NCBI GenBank assembly: GCA_021373025.1
Contig: JAJFTL010000022.1
Location: 186,001-250,000 of the forward strand
Direction of reading: 5' to 3'
DNA: 64,000 nt
Source of the DNA: a bacterium
GTDB taxonomy: Bacteria > Caldisericota > Caldisericia > Cryosericales > Cryosericaceae
The position numbers and the translations under genes were made by a program. Below the pieces are notes generated by a model. The model ran no database searches. It was not told where the DNA came from and saw nothing but the letters and a program-made list of their open reading frames with translations. This document shows, piece after piece, positions 24,884-34,272 of the stretch. Numbering within the stretch: position 1 is the stretch's first letter; each line of letters begins with the position of its first letter.

Positions 24884-24911
24884 AGTGTAATGAACAACCT
24901 GCGGTTGTCAA
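24884..24911 (-). promoter_or_regulatory. Predicted promoter of tRNA-Ser
   Basis: On the minus strand TTGACA (24911-24906), 16-base spacer, TACACT (24889-24884), with the start of the tRNA 13 bases further on. A perfect -35 fits a strong stable-RNA promoter. Confidence 0.75.
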
Positions 24912-24951
24912 AACAGCACAGATGCCTCAACAGCGGGGGTTGGCGTTCTCA

Positions 24952-26232
<1,281 letters not shown>

Positions 26233-26257
26233 TCAGTATCAGCAGTCTCCAACTGCA

Positions 26258-26285
26258 ATTCTACCGTACCGTTCTCAAAAAGCAA
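26258..26285 (-). promoter_or_regulatory. Predicted promoter of serS
   Basis: On the minus strand TTGCTT (26285-26280), 16-base spacer, TAGAAT (26263-26258), 37 bases before the serS ATG. Confidence 0.65.
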
Positions 26286-26322
26286 CGCCATTATCAGAGA
26301 AGTCTGCTGGCAGGCACTGAGT

Positions 26323-26338
26323 ATGATACTGGTATCAT
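26323..26338. promoter_or_regulatory. 16-base palindrome between the lyase gene and serS
   Basis: ATGATAC-TG-GTATCAT has perfect seven-base arms; it lies 14 bases past the lyase stop and 38 bases upstream of the serS -35. It could be an operator or an RNA hairpin. Confidence 0.5.
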
Positions 26339-26351
26339 AAAATGAATTCCA

Positions 26352-27593
26352 CTAAAAGCCCTCTTCGATCGCCTGTTCCACTGCGTCCATGCGCGGGGGT
26401 ATCGACATGCTGATGCCCTTGACTTTGAGGGCGTTCTGAATGTCTTTCAGTCCATTCCCGGTTATGAGTACCACGATGCGGTCCTCTGGGTGGAGAACAT
26501 TTCCGGCTAGCTTGCGCAGAGCTGCCACGGAAGCCGCTGCCGCTGGTTCGGCGAAGATCCCCTCGTTCCTGCCGAGGAAGCCGAGAGCATCGATGATCTC
26601 GTCGTCTGACACCGTAATCGCCAGCCCATCGGTATCCTTGATGTCACGCAACGCCATGAGATGATTTCGTGGAATACCCGCAACGATACTATCAGCACAC
26701 GATGCCGGGTGTTCAAGGTACTCGATGGGCTCTCCCGAGATGACCGCACGCGCAATCGGCGCGCACCCCTCAGCCTGGACTGCAATGAGCTGGGGAATGT
26801 GACGAATGAGTCCGAGTGCGAGCAGGTCACGAAATCCCTTCGCAACGCCCGAGATGATGCACCCATCGCCGACGGGAACAATGACCTTGTCCGGCTCCTC
26901 GAAATTGAGCTGCTCCGCGATCTCCAGCGCTACCGTTTTCTTTCCCTCGACCATATAGGGATTGAAAGCAGTGTTTCGGTTGTACCATCCAAAGCGCTCT
27001 GTTGCTTCGACGCACAGATCGAATGCTTGGTCATAGTTGCCAAGCACAAGAAACAGGTGGCTCCCAAAAACTTGCAGCTGTGCGATCTTACCCGCAGGAG
27101 CCGAAGCCGGCACGAAAATGTAGGCATCAAGGCCGGCATTTGCGGCAAGGCCGGCAAGGCTTGAGCCCGCATTTCCTGTGGTCGCAGCTGTGAGGACGTG
27201 CTTGTCCAGCTCTGTTGCCTTGGCGATTGCAATGGCGGATGCCCTGTCTTTCAGCGAAGCAGTCGGGTTGCGTCCGTCGTCCTTGAACCAGACATGGTCC
27301 AATCCGAGCGTCGGGCCTATGCGCCGACTCTTGTACAGAGGGGTCCATCCAATTTGCAGCGTCAGCGAAGCGGGGCGCTGATCGATGGGAAGCAACGGGA
27401 GATATCGCCACATGGATAGGTCCCGGTTTCCCTCGAGCGTTTCTCTTGTCAGGAGGGGCCGAATACGGTCATAGTCGTACAGAACTTCAAGAATCCCGTC
27501 GTTTCCACATATTGGGCACGTGTCGCGAACTTCCGAGGGGTCGTACTCTGTACCGCATTTCATACACCGTAGTCGCATTACTGAAGACATCAT
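26352..27593 (-). CDS. Threonine-synthase-like PLP enzyme (fold type II), predicted lyase of the YgeY/YgeW cluster
   Basis: A 413-residue PLP enzyme. A zinc-ribbon-like N terminus has C10, C13, C26, C29 (CMKCG, CPICG). The PLP lysine is K115 in NPTASLKDRAS (threonine synthases usually read PTGSFKDR), the phosphate-binding loop is TTGNAGSS (about 140-147), and the C-terminal domain has GNGLKD. By homology this is threonine synthase (ThrC). However no hom or thrB gene is near; the gene is last in a run with ygeY, ygeW and carbamate kinase. In E. coli that place is held by ygeX, a 2,3-diaminopropionate ammonia-lyase of the same fold type, so a beta-eliminating lyase role is equally possible. Confidence 0.8.
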   Translation of the reverse strand: MMSSVMRLRCMKCGTEYDPSEVRDTCPICGNDGILEVLYDYDRIRPLLTRETLEGNRDLSMWRYLPLLPIDQRPASLTLQIGWTPLYKSRRIGPTLGLDHVWFKDDGRNPTASLKDRASAIAIAKATELDKHVLTAATTGNAGSSLAGLAANAGLDAYIFVPASAPAGKIAQLQVFGSHLFLVLGNYDQAFDLCVEATERFGWYNRNTAFNPYMVEGKKTVALEIAEQLNFEEPDKVIVPVGDGCIISGVAKGFRDLLALGLIRHIPQLIAVQAEGCAPIARAVISGEPIEYLEHPASCADSIVAGIPRNHLMALRDIKDTDGLAITVSDDEIIDALGFLGRNEGIFAEPAAAASVAALRKLAGNVLHPEDRIVVLITGNGLKDIQNALKVKGISMSIPPRMDAVEQAIEEGF

Positions 27594-27608
27594 ACCTCCT
27601 TAGCAAAA

Positions 27609-27638
27609 GGGCGGGAGAGGCTGCTGCCTCACCCGCCC
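27609..27638 (-). terminator. Strong hairpin terminator/attenuator between arcC and the lyase gene
   Basis: On the minus strand GGGCGGG pairs with CCCGCCC, with an inner GAGGC/GCCTC extension and a small loop, followed by TTTT and then the ribosome site of the downstream gene. Confidence 0.7.
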
Positions 27639-27668
27639 CGGGGTCATGTGCTGCCAATGTGCGGCAAG

Positions 27669-28625
27669 CTAGCCGCGGACGACCCTGGTTCCCGTCTGGC
27701 CAGCGATGGCGCGTTCAAGTGATTCCGGATTTGTGATAAGTGCCTCAGTGCCTCCATGCTCAAGAAAAGCGATGACTGCCTCGATCTTGGGAAGCATGGA
27801 GCCCTTTGCAAACTGTCCTTGCTCTATGTATTCCTTTGCCTCCCGGACAGACATGCGGTCGATGCCCTGTTGACTGGGCTTGTTGTAGTTAATGTAGACT
27901 CGTTCGACGGCAGTGCTAATGATGAAGAGATCGGCATGGAGACTGGTCGCCAGCAGACTCGTGGCATGGTCCTTGTCGATGACCGCTGGCACGCCAGCAA
28001 GATTGCCGTGTGCGTCCTTGACGACAGGGATTCCTCCACCGCCTGCTGCGACAACTATAAAGCCCAGGCCAACAAGAGCCTTAATGGCGTCCAGCTCAAC
28101 AACCTCTATAGGCATGGGCGAAGCAACAACTCTTCTCCATCCCCGCCCGGCATCCTCGACAACATTCCAGCCTTCCCTGGCGACTTTCTCATCGATATCA
28201 TGCTTGCTGTAGAAAGATCCGACGGGCTTCTGGGGATGTGCAAACGCAGGGTCATTACGATCGACCAGGACCTGAGTCACCACGGTTACGGCCTGTTTTG
28301 CAATGCCCCGCCTGAGGAATTCATTGTGCAGTGCCTGCTGGATCTGATATCCGACCGCGCCCTGGGTGTCCGCTCCGCACGAATCCAGAGGAACCGGGTG
28401 CAGTCCAGCAGCTTTTTCCGCTATTTCCGACCGCAGCAGGATGAACCCTACCTGGGGGCCATTCCCATGCGTAATAACAACGTTGTAGTCCTGTTCCACC
28501 AAGCCGGCGATGTGCCGTGCAGTCTCGACGATGGCGTCATACTGGTCAGCCACGCTCTTGTGTTCTTCGTCCTTGATCAGCGAGTTTCCACCAATTGCAA
28601 TGACGGCTACTTTGGGCATGTGCAT
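27669..28625 (-). CDS. arcC: Carbamate kinase
   Basis: A 318-residue amino-acid-kinase-fold enzyme that makes ATP from carbamoyl phosphate and ADP. Visible landmarks are the start VAVIAIGGNSLI (about 5-16), THGNGPQVG (about 53-61), the VGYQIQQAL segment, and VVAAGGGGIPVV near 208-219. ATG 28625 has an AGGAGATC ribosome site. It lies 23 bases after ygeW in the same direction. No arginine deiminase is nearby, so the carbamoyl phosphate probably comes from the YgeW-type carbamoyltransferase running in the phosphorolytic direction. Confidence 0.94.
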   Translation of the reverse strand: MHMPKVAVIAIGGNSLIKDEEHKSVADQYDAIVETARHIAGLVEQDYNVVITHGNGPQVGFILLRSEIAEKAAGLHPVPLDSCGADTQGAVGYQIQQALHNEFLRRGIAKQAVTVVTQVLVDRNDPAFAHPQKPVGSFYSKHDIDEKVAREGWNVVEDAGRGWRRVVASPMPIEVVELDAIKALVGLGFIVVAAGGGGIPVVKDAHGNLAGVPAVIDKDHATSLLATSLHADLFIISTAVERVYINYNKPSQQGIDRMSVREAKEYIEQGQFAKGSMLPKIEAVIAFLEHGGTEALITNPESLERAIAGQTGTRVVRG

Positions 28626-28648
28626 TGATCTCCTGTCCGGTGTACCGG

Positions 28649-29629
28649 TTACATGGTAAGCGCAAGAATCGCTTTGACGGTGTGTAGCCTGTTCTCGGCC
28701 TCATCATACACAACCGAATGCGGTCCGTCGATGACTGCGTTTGTCACCTCATATTCGCGGTCGGCAGGAAGCGGATGCATGTAAATGGCCGAATTGCTCG
28801 CCAGCTCCATCCGCCGTTGGTCCATGATCCAGCTGGTGTACTTTTTCGCGATGTCCTGAGACTCCTTGAGGTCCCTGGTGGTCATGAAGCAGCCCCATGA
28901 CTTGGCTTCGACAATATCAGCTCCCTCCAGTGCAGCGTCCATATCGTTTGTCACTTCAAACTTGACGCCTGCAGCTTGAGCGTTCTGGCGGGCAATACCA
29001 AGTGCCTCAGGTTGCAGTGAGAATTCAGGCGGCATGGCGAGCGTGACGTCCATACCAAACCGCGGCATCACCATGATGGAGCCCTGAGCACAAGCCAGTG
29101 GTTTTGCATAGCTGGGGGCATAAGCCCAGGACATGACGAATTTGCGGCCCCGGACCTCGTTGTGAAACTTTTCTTTGATCGTCATAATGTCAGCCATCAT
29201 CTGGCATGGGTGATCAAAGTCCGATTCAAGCGAGATGACAGGAATATCCGCGTACTTGGCAATGCTGGTCATGTACTTGTGCCCTACGCCGAGGTAGATG
29301 TCGTCGCGGATGGCGATTCCATGACCGTAGCGTGATAGGATGATGCCCATCTCTTTCTCCGTGTCACCGTGGGAAATCTGTACTGCTTCTTCAGTCAGAT
29401 AGTGTGCATGTCCGCCAAGCTGGGTCATAGCTGCCTCAGTGGAATTGCGAGTGCGAGTGGACTTGTCCTTGAACAGCATGAACAGTGTCTTGTCTTCGAG
29501 CAGGTGATGGCGAATGCCCAACGCCTTCTGCTTCTTAAGATCAAACGCCACATCAAGAAGCATCTCAAGTTCTTCGGTCGTCCAGTCATTGGTGGACAGG
29601 AAGTCCCTGCCCTTCATTCTGGTGTTCAT
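28649..29629 (-). CDS. ygeW: YgeW-like knotted carbamoyltransferase
   Basis: A 326-residue aspartate/ornithine carbamoyltransferase-fold protein. The carbamoyl-phosphate loop reads STRTR (residues 57-61), DHPCQ follows at 139-143, and the amino-acid-side motif is HPLP (285-288), as in aspartate carbamoyltransferases; ornithine carbamoyltransferases have HCLP. The stretch AIRDDIYLGVGHKYM and the WAYAPSYAKPL segment closely resemble E. coli YgeW, a carbamoyltransferase without known ornithine or aspartate activity, but about 70 residues are missing relative to it. Stop and start overlap ygeY by four bases (ATGA). Together with arcC it should yield ATP from a ureido compound. Confidence 0.88.
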   Translation of the reverse strand: MNTRMKGRDFLSTNDWTTEELEMLLDVAFDLKKQKALGIRHHLLEDKTLFMLFKDKSTRTRNSTEAAMTQLGGHAHYLTEEAVQISHGDTEKEMGIILSRYGHGIAIRDDIYLGVGHKYMTSIAKYADIPVISLESDFDHPCQMMADIMTIKEKFHNEVRGRKFVMSWAYAPSYAKPLACAQGSIMVMPRFGMDVTLAMPPEFSLQPEALGIARQNAQAAGVKFEVTNDMDAALEGADIVEAKSWGCFMTTRDLKESQDIAKKYTSWIMDQRRMELASNSAIYMHPLPADREYEVTNAVIDGPHSVVYDEAENRLHTVKAILALTM

Positions 29630-30831
29630 CGTAGTTCAACCTCCTTGGCAAGCTTCGACGGGAGCAGGGCATAGAAGCGTTCCGCTTCATACAGGTCGCT
29701 GATGCGGACATACTCGTTGGTGGCATGGGCAAGCCATTCATCGCCAGGGCCGAATCCAATGCAGGGGATGTTGAACCGCCCCATGAAAGCAACGCCGTTT
29801 GTCGAAAAAGTCCAGCGCGAGATCCTGGGTGTCTTGCCACGCGCCTCTGTAGCAGCATCAACACCAGCTTTCACGAGAGGATGGTTCTCATCAAGCACCC
29901 ATGTTGGGAAGTACTTCTCTTGCCTGACGTGCAGCCCTGTCCAGCTGGTATCTTCGAACTCTGTCAGCTCAACAGTCGTATGCTCAGGGTCGTACACGGC
30001 ACCACGGAACTCTGCGAGTACAGTGTCTTTTGTCTCGCCGGTCGTAATGCGCCGATCGATGTAGATAGTGCTCTCGTAGGGAACTGAGTTGATCGAAGGC
30101 GCCTTGCTCTCAATGATACTGACCACTGCCGTACCCTTGCCCAGGAAGGGATCATCCTTGAAGGTCTCGGTGAGCTTCTCAATGTTCAATACTGTCCTGG
30201 CCATTTTCGTGATCGCATTGTCGCCCTTGTCCGGGTGGGCCGCATGGGCAGACGTCCCCGTCGTTGTGATCTTGAGTTCGACACGGCCGCGCTGACCACG
30301 ATAAACATCGAGGCTGGTCGGTTCGCACAGGACAACAAAATCGGGCCTGAAACCTTCCTTTTCGATCATGTGGACCGAGGAAAGTCCATCGCAGGTCTCC
30401 TCAAGCACCGTACCAGAGATGTAGAGGGAGAAGCCATCGAGCAGGCCGAGCTGCTTTGCTATGGAGGCGCCATAGACCATGGAAGACATGGCTGCCTTTT
30501 CATCGCTCGACCCCCGTCCATACAGCAGGTTGCCCTCAACGACCGCAGCAAATGGATCCATTCGCCAGTTCTCTCTGTCTTCGGCCCAGACAGTATCGAG
30601 ATGAGCATCATAGAGGATCTTGCGAGGTCCATTGCCTACCCTTCCGAGGATGTTGCCAATCCCATCTATGGTTACCTCATCAAAGTCAAGAGCCTGCATT
30701 TTGGCCTTGATGAGCATGACCAGGTTTTTTTCCTCCGTCGAATAGCTGCGCGTCTTGATAATGTCCTGGGCAAACTCCAGGATTTCGTGCTCGTACGTAC
30801 GTGCCAGTGTTTCGAACGCTTCAGTTGTCAC
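29626..30831 (-). CDS. ygeY: YgeY-like M20 family metallohydrolase
   Basis: A 401-residue di-zinc hydrolase of the M20 (dapE/argE) class, matching the YgeY type (TIGR03526, 'putative selenium metabolism hydrolase') in length and motifs. The first metal site is H77-x-D79 (DAHLDTVW), the bridging Asp and catalytic region are in GRGSSDEKAAM near 106-116, and the catalytic Glu pair EE is at 144-145. The GTG start lacks a strong ribosome site. It is the first gene of the ygeY-ygeW-arcC-lyase run. In E. coli YgeY is needed in purine-derived ureide breakdown; the substrate here is unknown. Confidence 0.88.
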   Translation of the reverse strand: MTTEAFETLARTYEHEILEFAQDIIKTRSYSTEEKNLVMLIKAKMQALDFDEVTIDGIGNILGRVGNGPRKILYDAHLDTVWAEDRENWRMDPFAAVVEGNLLYGRGSSDEKAAMSSMVYGASIAKQLGLLDGFSLYISGTVLEETCDGLSSVHMIEKEGFRPDFVVLCEPTSLDVYRGQRGRVELKITTTGTSAHAAHPDKGDNAITKMARTVLNIEKLTETFKDDPFLGKGTAVVSIIESKAPSINSVPYESTIYIDRRITTGETKDTVLAEFRGAVYDPEHTTVELTEFEDTSWTGLHVRQEKYFPTWVLDENHPLVKAGVDAATEARGKTPRISRWTFSTNGVAFMGRFNIPCIGFGPGDEWLAHATNEYVRISDLYEAERFYALLPSKLAKEVELR

Positions 30832-31062
30832 GATAGTTGCTCGAGCGATAATAGCAGCACGAAGCCTGTACGCATACCACTGACCAGGCTGGGTGGAGGG
30901 CTTTCGAGCGTACTCCTTTCTCCAGTGTTGGATAGGATGTCAAGCAGGGTCAGTCTACTGTATTCGCCTGAGAATACAATGGTCTGGAGGCACCCAGTCA
31001 CCTGGATTTGCTTGAGCGGAGACCATGCATTTGCAGGCGCTCAACATCGACCGCGTGGACCG

Positions 31063-33513
31063 CTATGGCTGTACCTGAACCATTGTGGCGAGCTGGAAGA
31101 TGGTATCGAGGGAAGCAGACCTCCCTACGACGACGATTTCCAGGGGCCCCGCCACTGTCGGCGCATAAGTGACCGTAACAGGGAGGGACAAAGCCGAGGT
31201 GACGAGTGACCCTCCGATATACACGTCGAATGATGATGCGCCTGCTGCTGCGTTTTGGGTCACGTCGACACGGATAGTCGTCTGCTGTCCGACCTTGAAT
31301 TGTTCTGGGAAGGCGGTGACTGATAGGGCACCCGAAGAGGTACCCCCCTGCTGGGCATAGACTTCCGTTGGCACCTGCTCTCGTCGCAGAGTCTTGACGA
31401 TAACCTGAGTGTCCGGCCAATCAGGTGGTGCGAGCTTGGTCGGGTCAATTGCGGCGAGCCGCACTGTCTGGAGGACCGGTGGATGAACCGTGCATGGTTC
31501 AGTCGGAATGTGATTTGACAGGAAATAGGCCGAATACGTAGACTTCGTGGGGCACACGTCCGTGGCAAGCAATCCCGAATCGGCACATACGGTGCGGACA
31601 GAAACGCCACCTGGCTTTGGCCCAAAGTTTGTCTGCTTTTCCAGCGTGATCGCCCGCTGCATATAGGCTTTCCATGTCATCGCCGGGAAGCGGGATCCAG
31701 CATTTCTGATTGCAGACATATTTGCTCGTGCGGCATCTGCACCAACATGGATGACAGTGCAGAGTTCCGGCGTAAAGCCATCATACCAAGCATCATGCCA
31801 ATCGTTGGTGCTCCCGGTCTTGCCGGCCGCCTGAAGTCCCTTGATACGAGCATTGGCAGTGTTCTCATAAACGCCACGCAGCATCTGTTGGACCAGCCAA
31901 GCGGTAGATGCGGGGATTACCTGTGTTGCAGCGAAGTTGTGCTGCTCAATGACGGTTCCATCCTGCGTTTCGATGCGTCGAATGGGATAGGGGGTGATGC
32001 GCTTGCCACCATTGGCTATCGTGGAGTACGCTTCAACCATCTCAAGGGGTGTGATCTCAAAGCTGCCAATGGACAGAGATACATATGGCTTCAGAGGAGA
32101 AGTAACGCCCATTTTTCGTGCATAGTAGATAACTCTGTCGAGGCCTGCTCTCAGGGTAGTCTTGGCAGCGACGATGTTGGAGGATTCCTTGATGGCATTG
32201 GCGATAGATATTCGGCCAAACCACTGATTTGTTCCCAGCCACTCGGGAGGATTCCATCCACCGAAGTCAGTAGGTTGCGAAGCCACGATCTCCGATGGAA
32301 AGGTCACCCCGTTATCGAATGCTGCCGTATAGTCAAACAGCTTGAATGTTGAACCGGGCTGGCGGGCCGCCAGCACGCGATTGAAGTTTGTCTCGTCATA
32401 GTTTGTGCCTCCCACCATGGCCAGAATGTATCCAGTTCTGGGGTCAACACTCACCATGCCCACCTGAGGCTGGAAAACGCCAAGCGCATCCCGGTCGCTT
32501 TCGACAAAGACCTTGTCTTTCTTGGCCTGGTCCCATACCTTTTGAACGGCCGACATGGCAGCCTCTTGAAACTTGGGATCAATGGTCGTATAAATACGCA
32601 GTCCACCCTGATAGAGCATTTCCTGCCCATATTCATCTTGGACAATCGACTTCACATAGTCGACAAACCACCCGATACTCCCGTAAGGAGACCGTAGGCC
32701 ATTCTTCAGCGTCAGTTTTTCAGCGGCAGCCGCATCTGCCTGCTCTTGCGTCAGGTAGCCATTGCGAACCATCTTGTGGAGCACGAGTTGCTGCTGCTCC
32801 GTGGCCTTGGCCAGGTCGACGTATGGATTGTATGCCGAAGGCGCTGGAAGAACCCCGATGATCATGGCTGCCTGTGCAGCATCCAGATCTATCGCGTGGA
32901 TGCCAAAGTACCCAAGAGCAGCAGCCTCGATGCCATACAGACCATTGCCGAAGTAGACATAGTTCAGGTACATGTTGAGGATTTCTTCCTTCGTGTACTG
33001 CTGTTCCAGCCGATAGGCGACGATAATCTCCTTGATCTTTCTCGGAATGGTCACGTCCGTGTCGTGCAGAATTGCCTGGCGTGCAAGTTGCTGCGTGAGC
33101 GTGCTGGCACCTCGTATGCCCCTTCCGAGCAATGGATCGACGAACAGGCCCGCAATGATGCCGCGGATGTCGATGGGTCCGTGGCTGAAAAACCGTTCAT
33201 CCTCCGATGCAATGAGACTCTTGATGGTGATCTCGGAGATTTCTGTAAGAGACTTTGGCAGACGATTCTCTGTAAAGTACACGGAAGACAGTAAATTGTC
33301 GTTGCGGTCAAACACCTGCGACGCCTTTGGGGTTTCAATAAATAGCGATCCGGCAGGAGGGACCTGGGTTGAATAGTGTGCGAACAAAAAAACGACGACG
33401 CCGCCCCCGGCGATTCCAAGAGCCAGCAGCACAATGAGAATCCAGCCAGCCACGGACTTTAATCGAACGCGGCGACGACGCTGTTTGGGGGATGGGGTGC
33501 CTTCTGTGGTCAT
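31063..33513 (-). CDS. Class A penicillin-binding protein (PBP1A family)
   Basis: An 816-residue bifunctional wall synthase. It has a short basic cytoplasmic start, one transmembrane helix (about residues 20-45), the glycosyltransferase domain (GT51, with EDERFFSHGPID, RGASTLTQQLARQ, KEIIVAYRLEQQYTKEEIL), and the transpeptidase domain with the active serine motif STFK, SSN and KTGS (GKTGSTNDWHD). A C-terminal beta-rich domain of about 100 residues is unlike the minimal PBP1A. ATG 33513 follows a good AGGAGG ribosome site; longer frames upstream are not supported. Together with rodA and PBP2 it maintains the peptidoglycan sacculus. Confidence 0.95.
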   Translation of the reverse strand: MTTEGTPSPKQRRRRVRLKSVAGWILIVLLALGIAGGGVVVFLFAHYSTQVPPAGSLFIETPKASQVFDRNDNLLSSVYFTENRLPKSLTEISEITIKSLIASEDERFFSHGPIDIRGIIAGLFVDPLLGRGIRGASTLTQQLARQAILHDTDVTIPRKIKEIIVAYRLEQQYTKEEILNMYLNYVYFGNGLYGIEAAALGYFGIHAIDLDAAQAAMIIGVLPAPSAYNPYVDLAKATEQQQLVLHKMVRNGYLTQEQADAAAAEKLTLKNGLRSPYGSIGWFVDYVKSIVQDEYGQEMLYQGGLRIYTTIDPKFQEAAMSAVQKVWDQAKKDKVFVESDRDALGVFQPQVGMVSVDPRTGYILAMVGGTNYDETNFNRVLAARQPGSTFKLFDYTAAFDNGVTFPSEIVASQPTDFGGWNPPEWLGTNQWFGRISIANAIKESSNIVAAKTTLRAGLDRVIYYARKMGVTSPLKPYVSLSIGSFEITPLEMVEAYSTIANGGKRITPYPIRRIETQDGTVIEQHNFAATQVIPASTAWLVQQMLRGVYENTANARIKGLQAAGKTGSTNDWHDAWYDGFTPELCTVIHVGADAARANMSAIRNAGSRFPAMTWKAYMQRAITLEKQTNFGPKPGGVSVRTVCADSGLLATDVCPTKSTYSAYFLSNHIPTEPCTVHPPVLQTVRLAAIDPTKLAPPDWPDTQVIVKTLRREQVPTEVYAQQGGTSSGALSVTAFPEQFKVGQQTTIRVDVTQNAAAGASSFDVYIGGSLVTSALSLPVTVTYAPTVAGPLEIVVVGRSASLDTIFQLATMVQVQP

Positions 33514-33559
33514 GTAAAGCCTCCTGGTGCCTGTTGAAAATGTCGGCGAACCTGTTTGA

Positions 33560-34066
33560 TTACGGACGCGATGCCTTGATGGCCTCCTTGCGGGCCGTGA
33601 AGTTCTGCAGGATGGTATCAAGACCCTTACGAATTTCTCTCAGTGTATCTCGCCGGCCCAGGTCCTTGGGCGACTCACACAGGGTCTCGAGCCGGTCAAG
33701 GGTATCGTAGATGATCGTCTCGAGGTTGTAGATACCGGACAGATAGTCCGTTGCAAGGTGCTCGCTCGAAAAGAAAGCGGTTTCGCCGTAGCTGACAAAT
33801 TCGATCTTGTCTCGAAGCTCGTTTGTGGTCCGCAGAATTTGTGATAGGTCATCGACAATCGAGGTTTCGGCGTCGTTTGCCTTCTCGATCACGTCCGACA
33901 AGATGTCCCTGAGATCATCAAGCTTGAGGACCATTGTATCGCGCACCATCTTGTCAGCTGCCCGGCGCTGCTCTCTGCCGGAGTACCCCACAAAGCCGGG
34001 AATGCGAGCTGTCAGTTCTGTAAACCAGTCACGTGGCGCGCTTCCTGAATTAGCTTCACTTTCCAT
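33560..34066 (-). CDS. Conserved helical protein of unknown function (IPGxxGY motif)
   Basis: A 168-residue soluble, mostly helical and acidic protein. Near the N terminus it has IPGFVGYSGREQRRAADKMVRD, a pattern (IPG-x2-GY-x3-E-x-R-R-x2-D) I have seen in unnamed bacterial proteins. No transmembrane segment, no signal peptide. It is upstream of and in the same direction as the PBP1A gene (47-base gap), behind a strong promoter that diverges from clpC, so it may act with the wall synthase or with stress response. The function cannot be given from the sequence. Confidence 0.7.
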   Translation of the reverse strand: MESEANSGSAPRDWFTELTARIPGFVGYSGREQRRAADKMVRDTMVLKLDDLRDILSDVIEKANDAETSIVDDLSQILRTTNELRDKIEFVSYGETAFFSSEHLATDYLSGIYNLETIIYDTLDRLETLCESPKDLGRRDTLREIRKGLDTILQNFTARKEAIKASRP

Positions 34067-34102
34067 GGCATCTCCCTATGCGCACGACGGTATCACAGGT
34101 GC

Positions 34103-34131
34103 ATTCTATACGTGATAAGTATACAAGTCAA
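34103..34131 (-). promoter_or_regulatory. Predicted promoter of the IPGxxGY protein/PBP1A unit
   Basis: On the minus strand TTGACT (34131-34126), 17-base spacer, TAGAAT (34108-34103), 37 bases before the ATG. The flanking GTCAAAC (34127-34133) and GTTTGAC (34166-34172) form an inverted repeat shared with the clpC promoter. Confidence 0.7.
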
Positions 34132-34167
34132 ACAGTAACGTCACCCGCTACTGCTGTGACCGGACGT

Positions 34168-34195
34168 TTGACGAATGCCAGAGCGGTGGTAAACT
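34168..34195 (+). promoter_or_regulatory. Predicted promoter of clpC
   Basis: TTGACG (34168-34173), 16-base spacer, TAAACT (34190-34195), 78 bases before the clpC ATG. No clear CtsR box is seen. Confidence 0.6.
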
Positions 34196-34272
34196 ATAAG
34201 CGACCCAGAGACAGATCACAACCTGGCTTCTTGTTGGGTCGGGCATTGTGCTGGGAACGGAGGTATGGATTC

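Noticed and set aside
27756-28628. 290-codon open frame on the plus strand, antisense to carbamate kinase
   Set aside because: It mirrors arcC almost exactly, has no domain or ribosome site, and the minus-strand protein is a full carbamate kinase.
30832-31062. Riboswitch upstream of ygeY
   Set aside because: Several short pairings can be drawn but no known aptamer core can be recognised.
30235-31209. 324-codon plus-strand frame over ygeY
   Set aside because: No family resemblance; the complementary ygeY gene has all its M20 motifs.
34120-34180. CtsR operator upstream of clpC
   Set aside because: The heptad pair GGTCAAA-n3-GGTCAAA is not present; only a single GTCAAAC and its inverted copy are seen.
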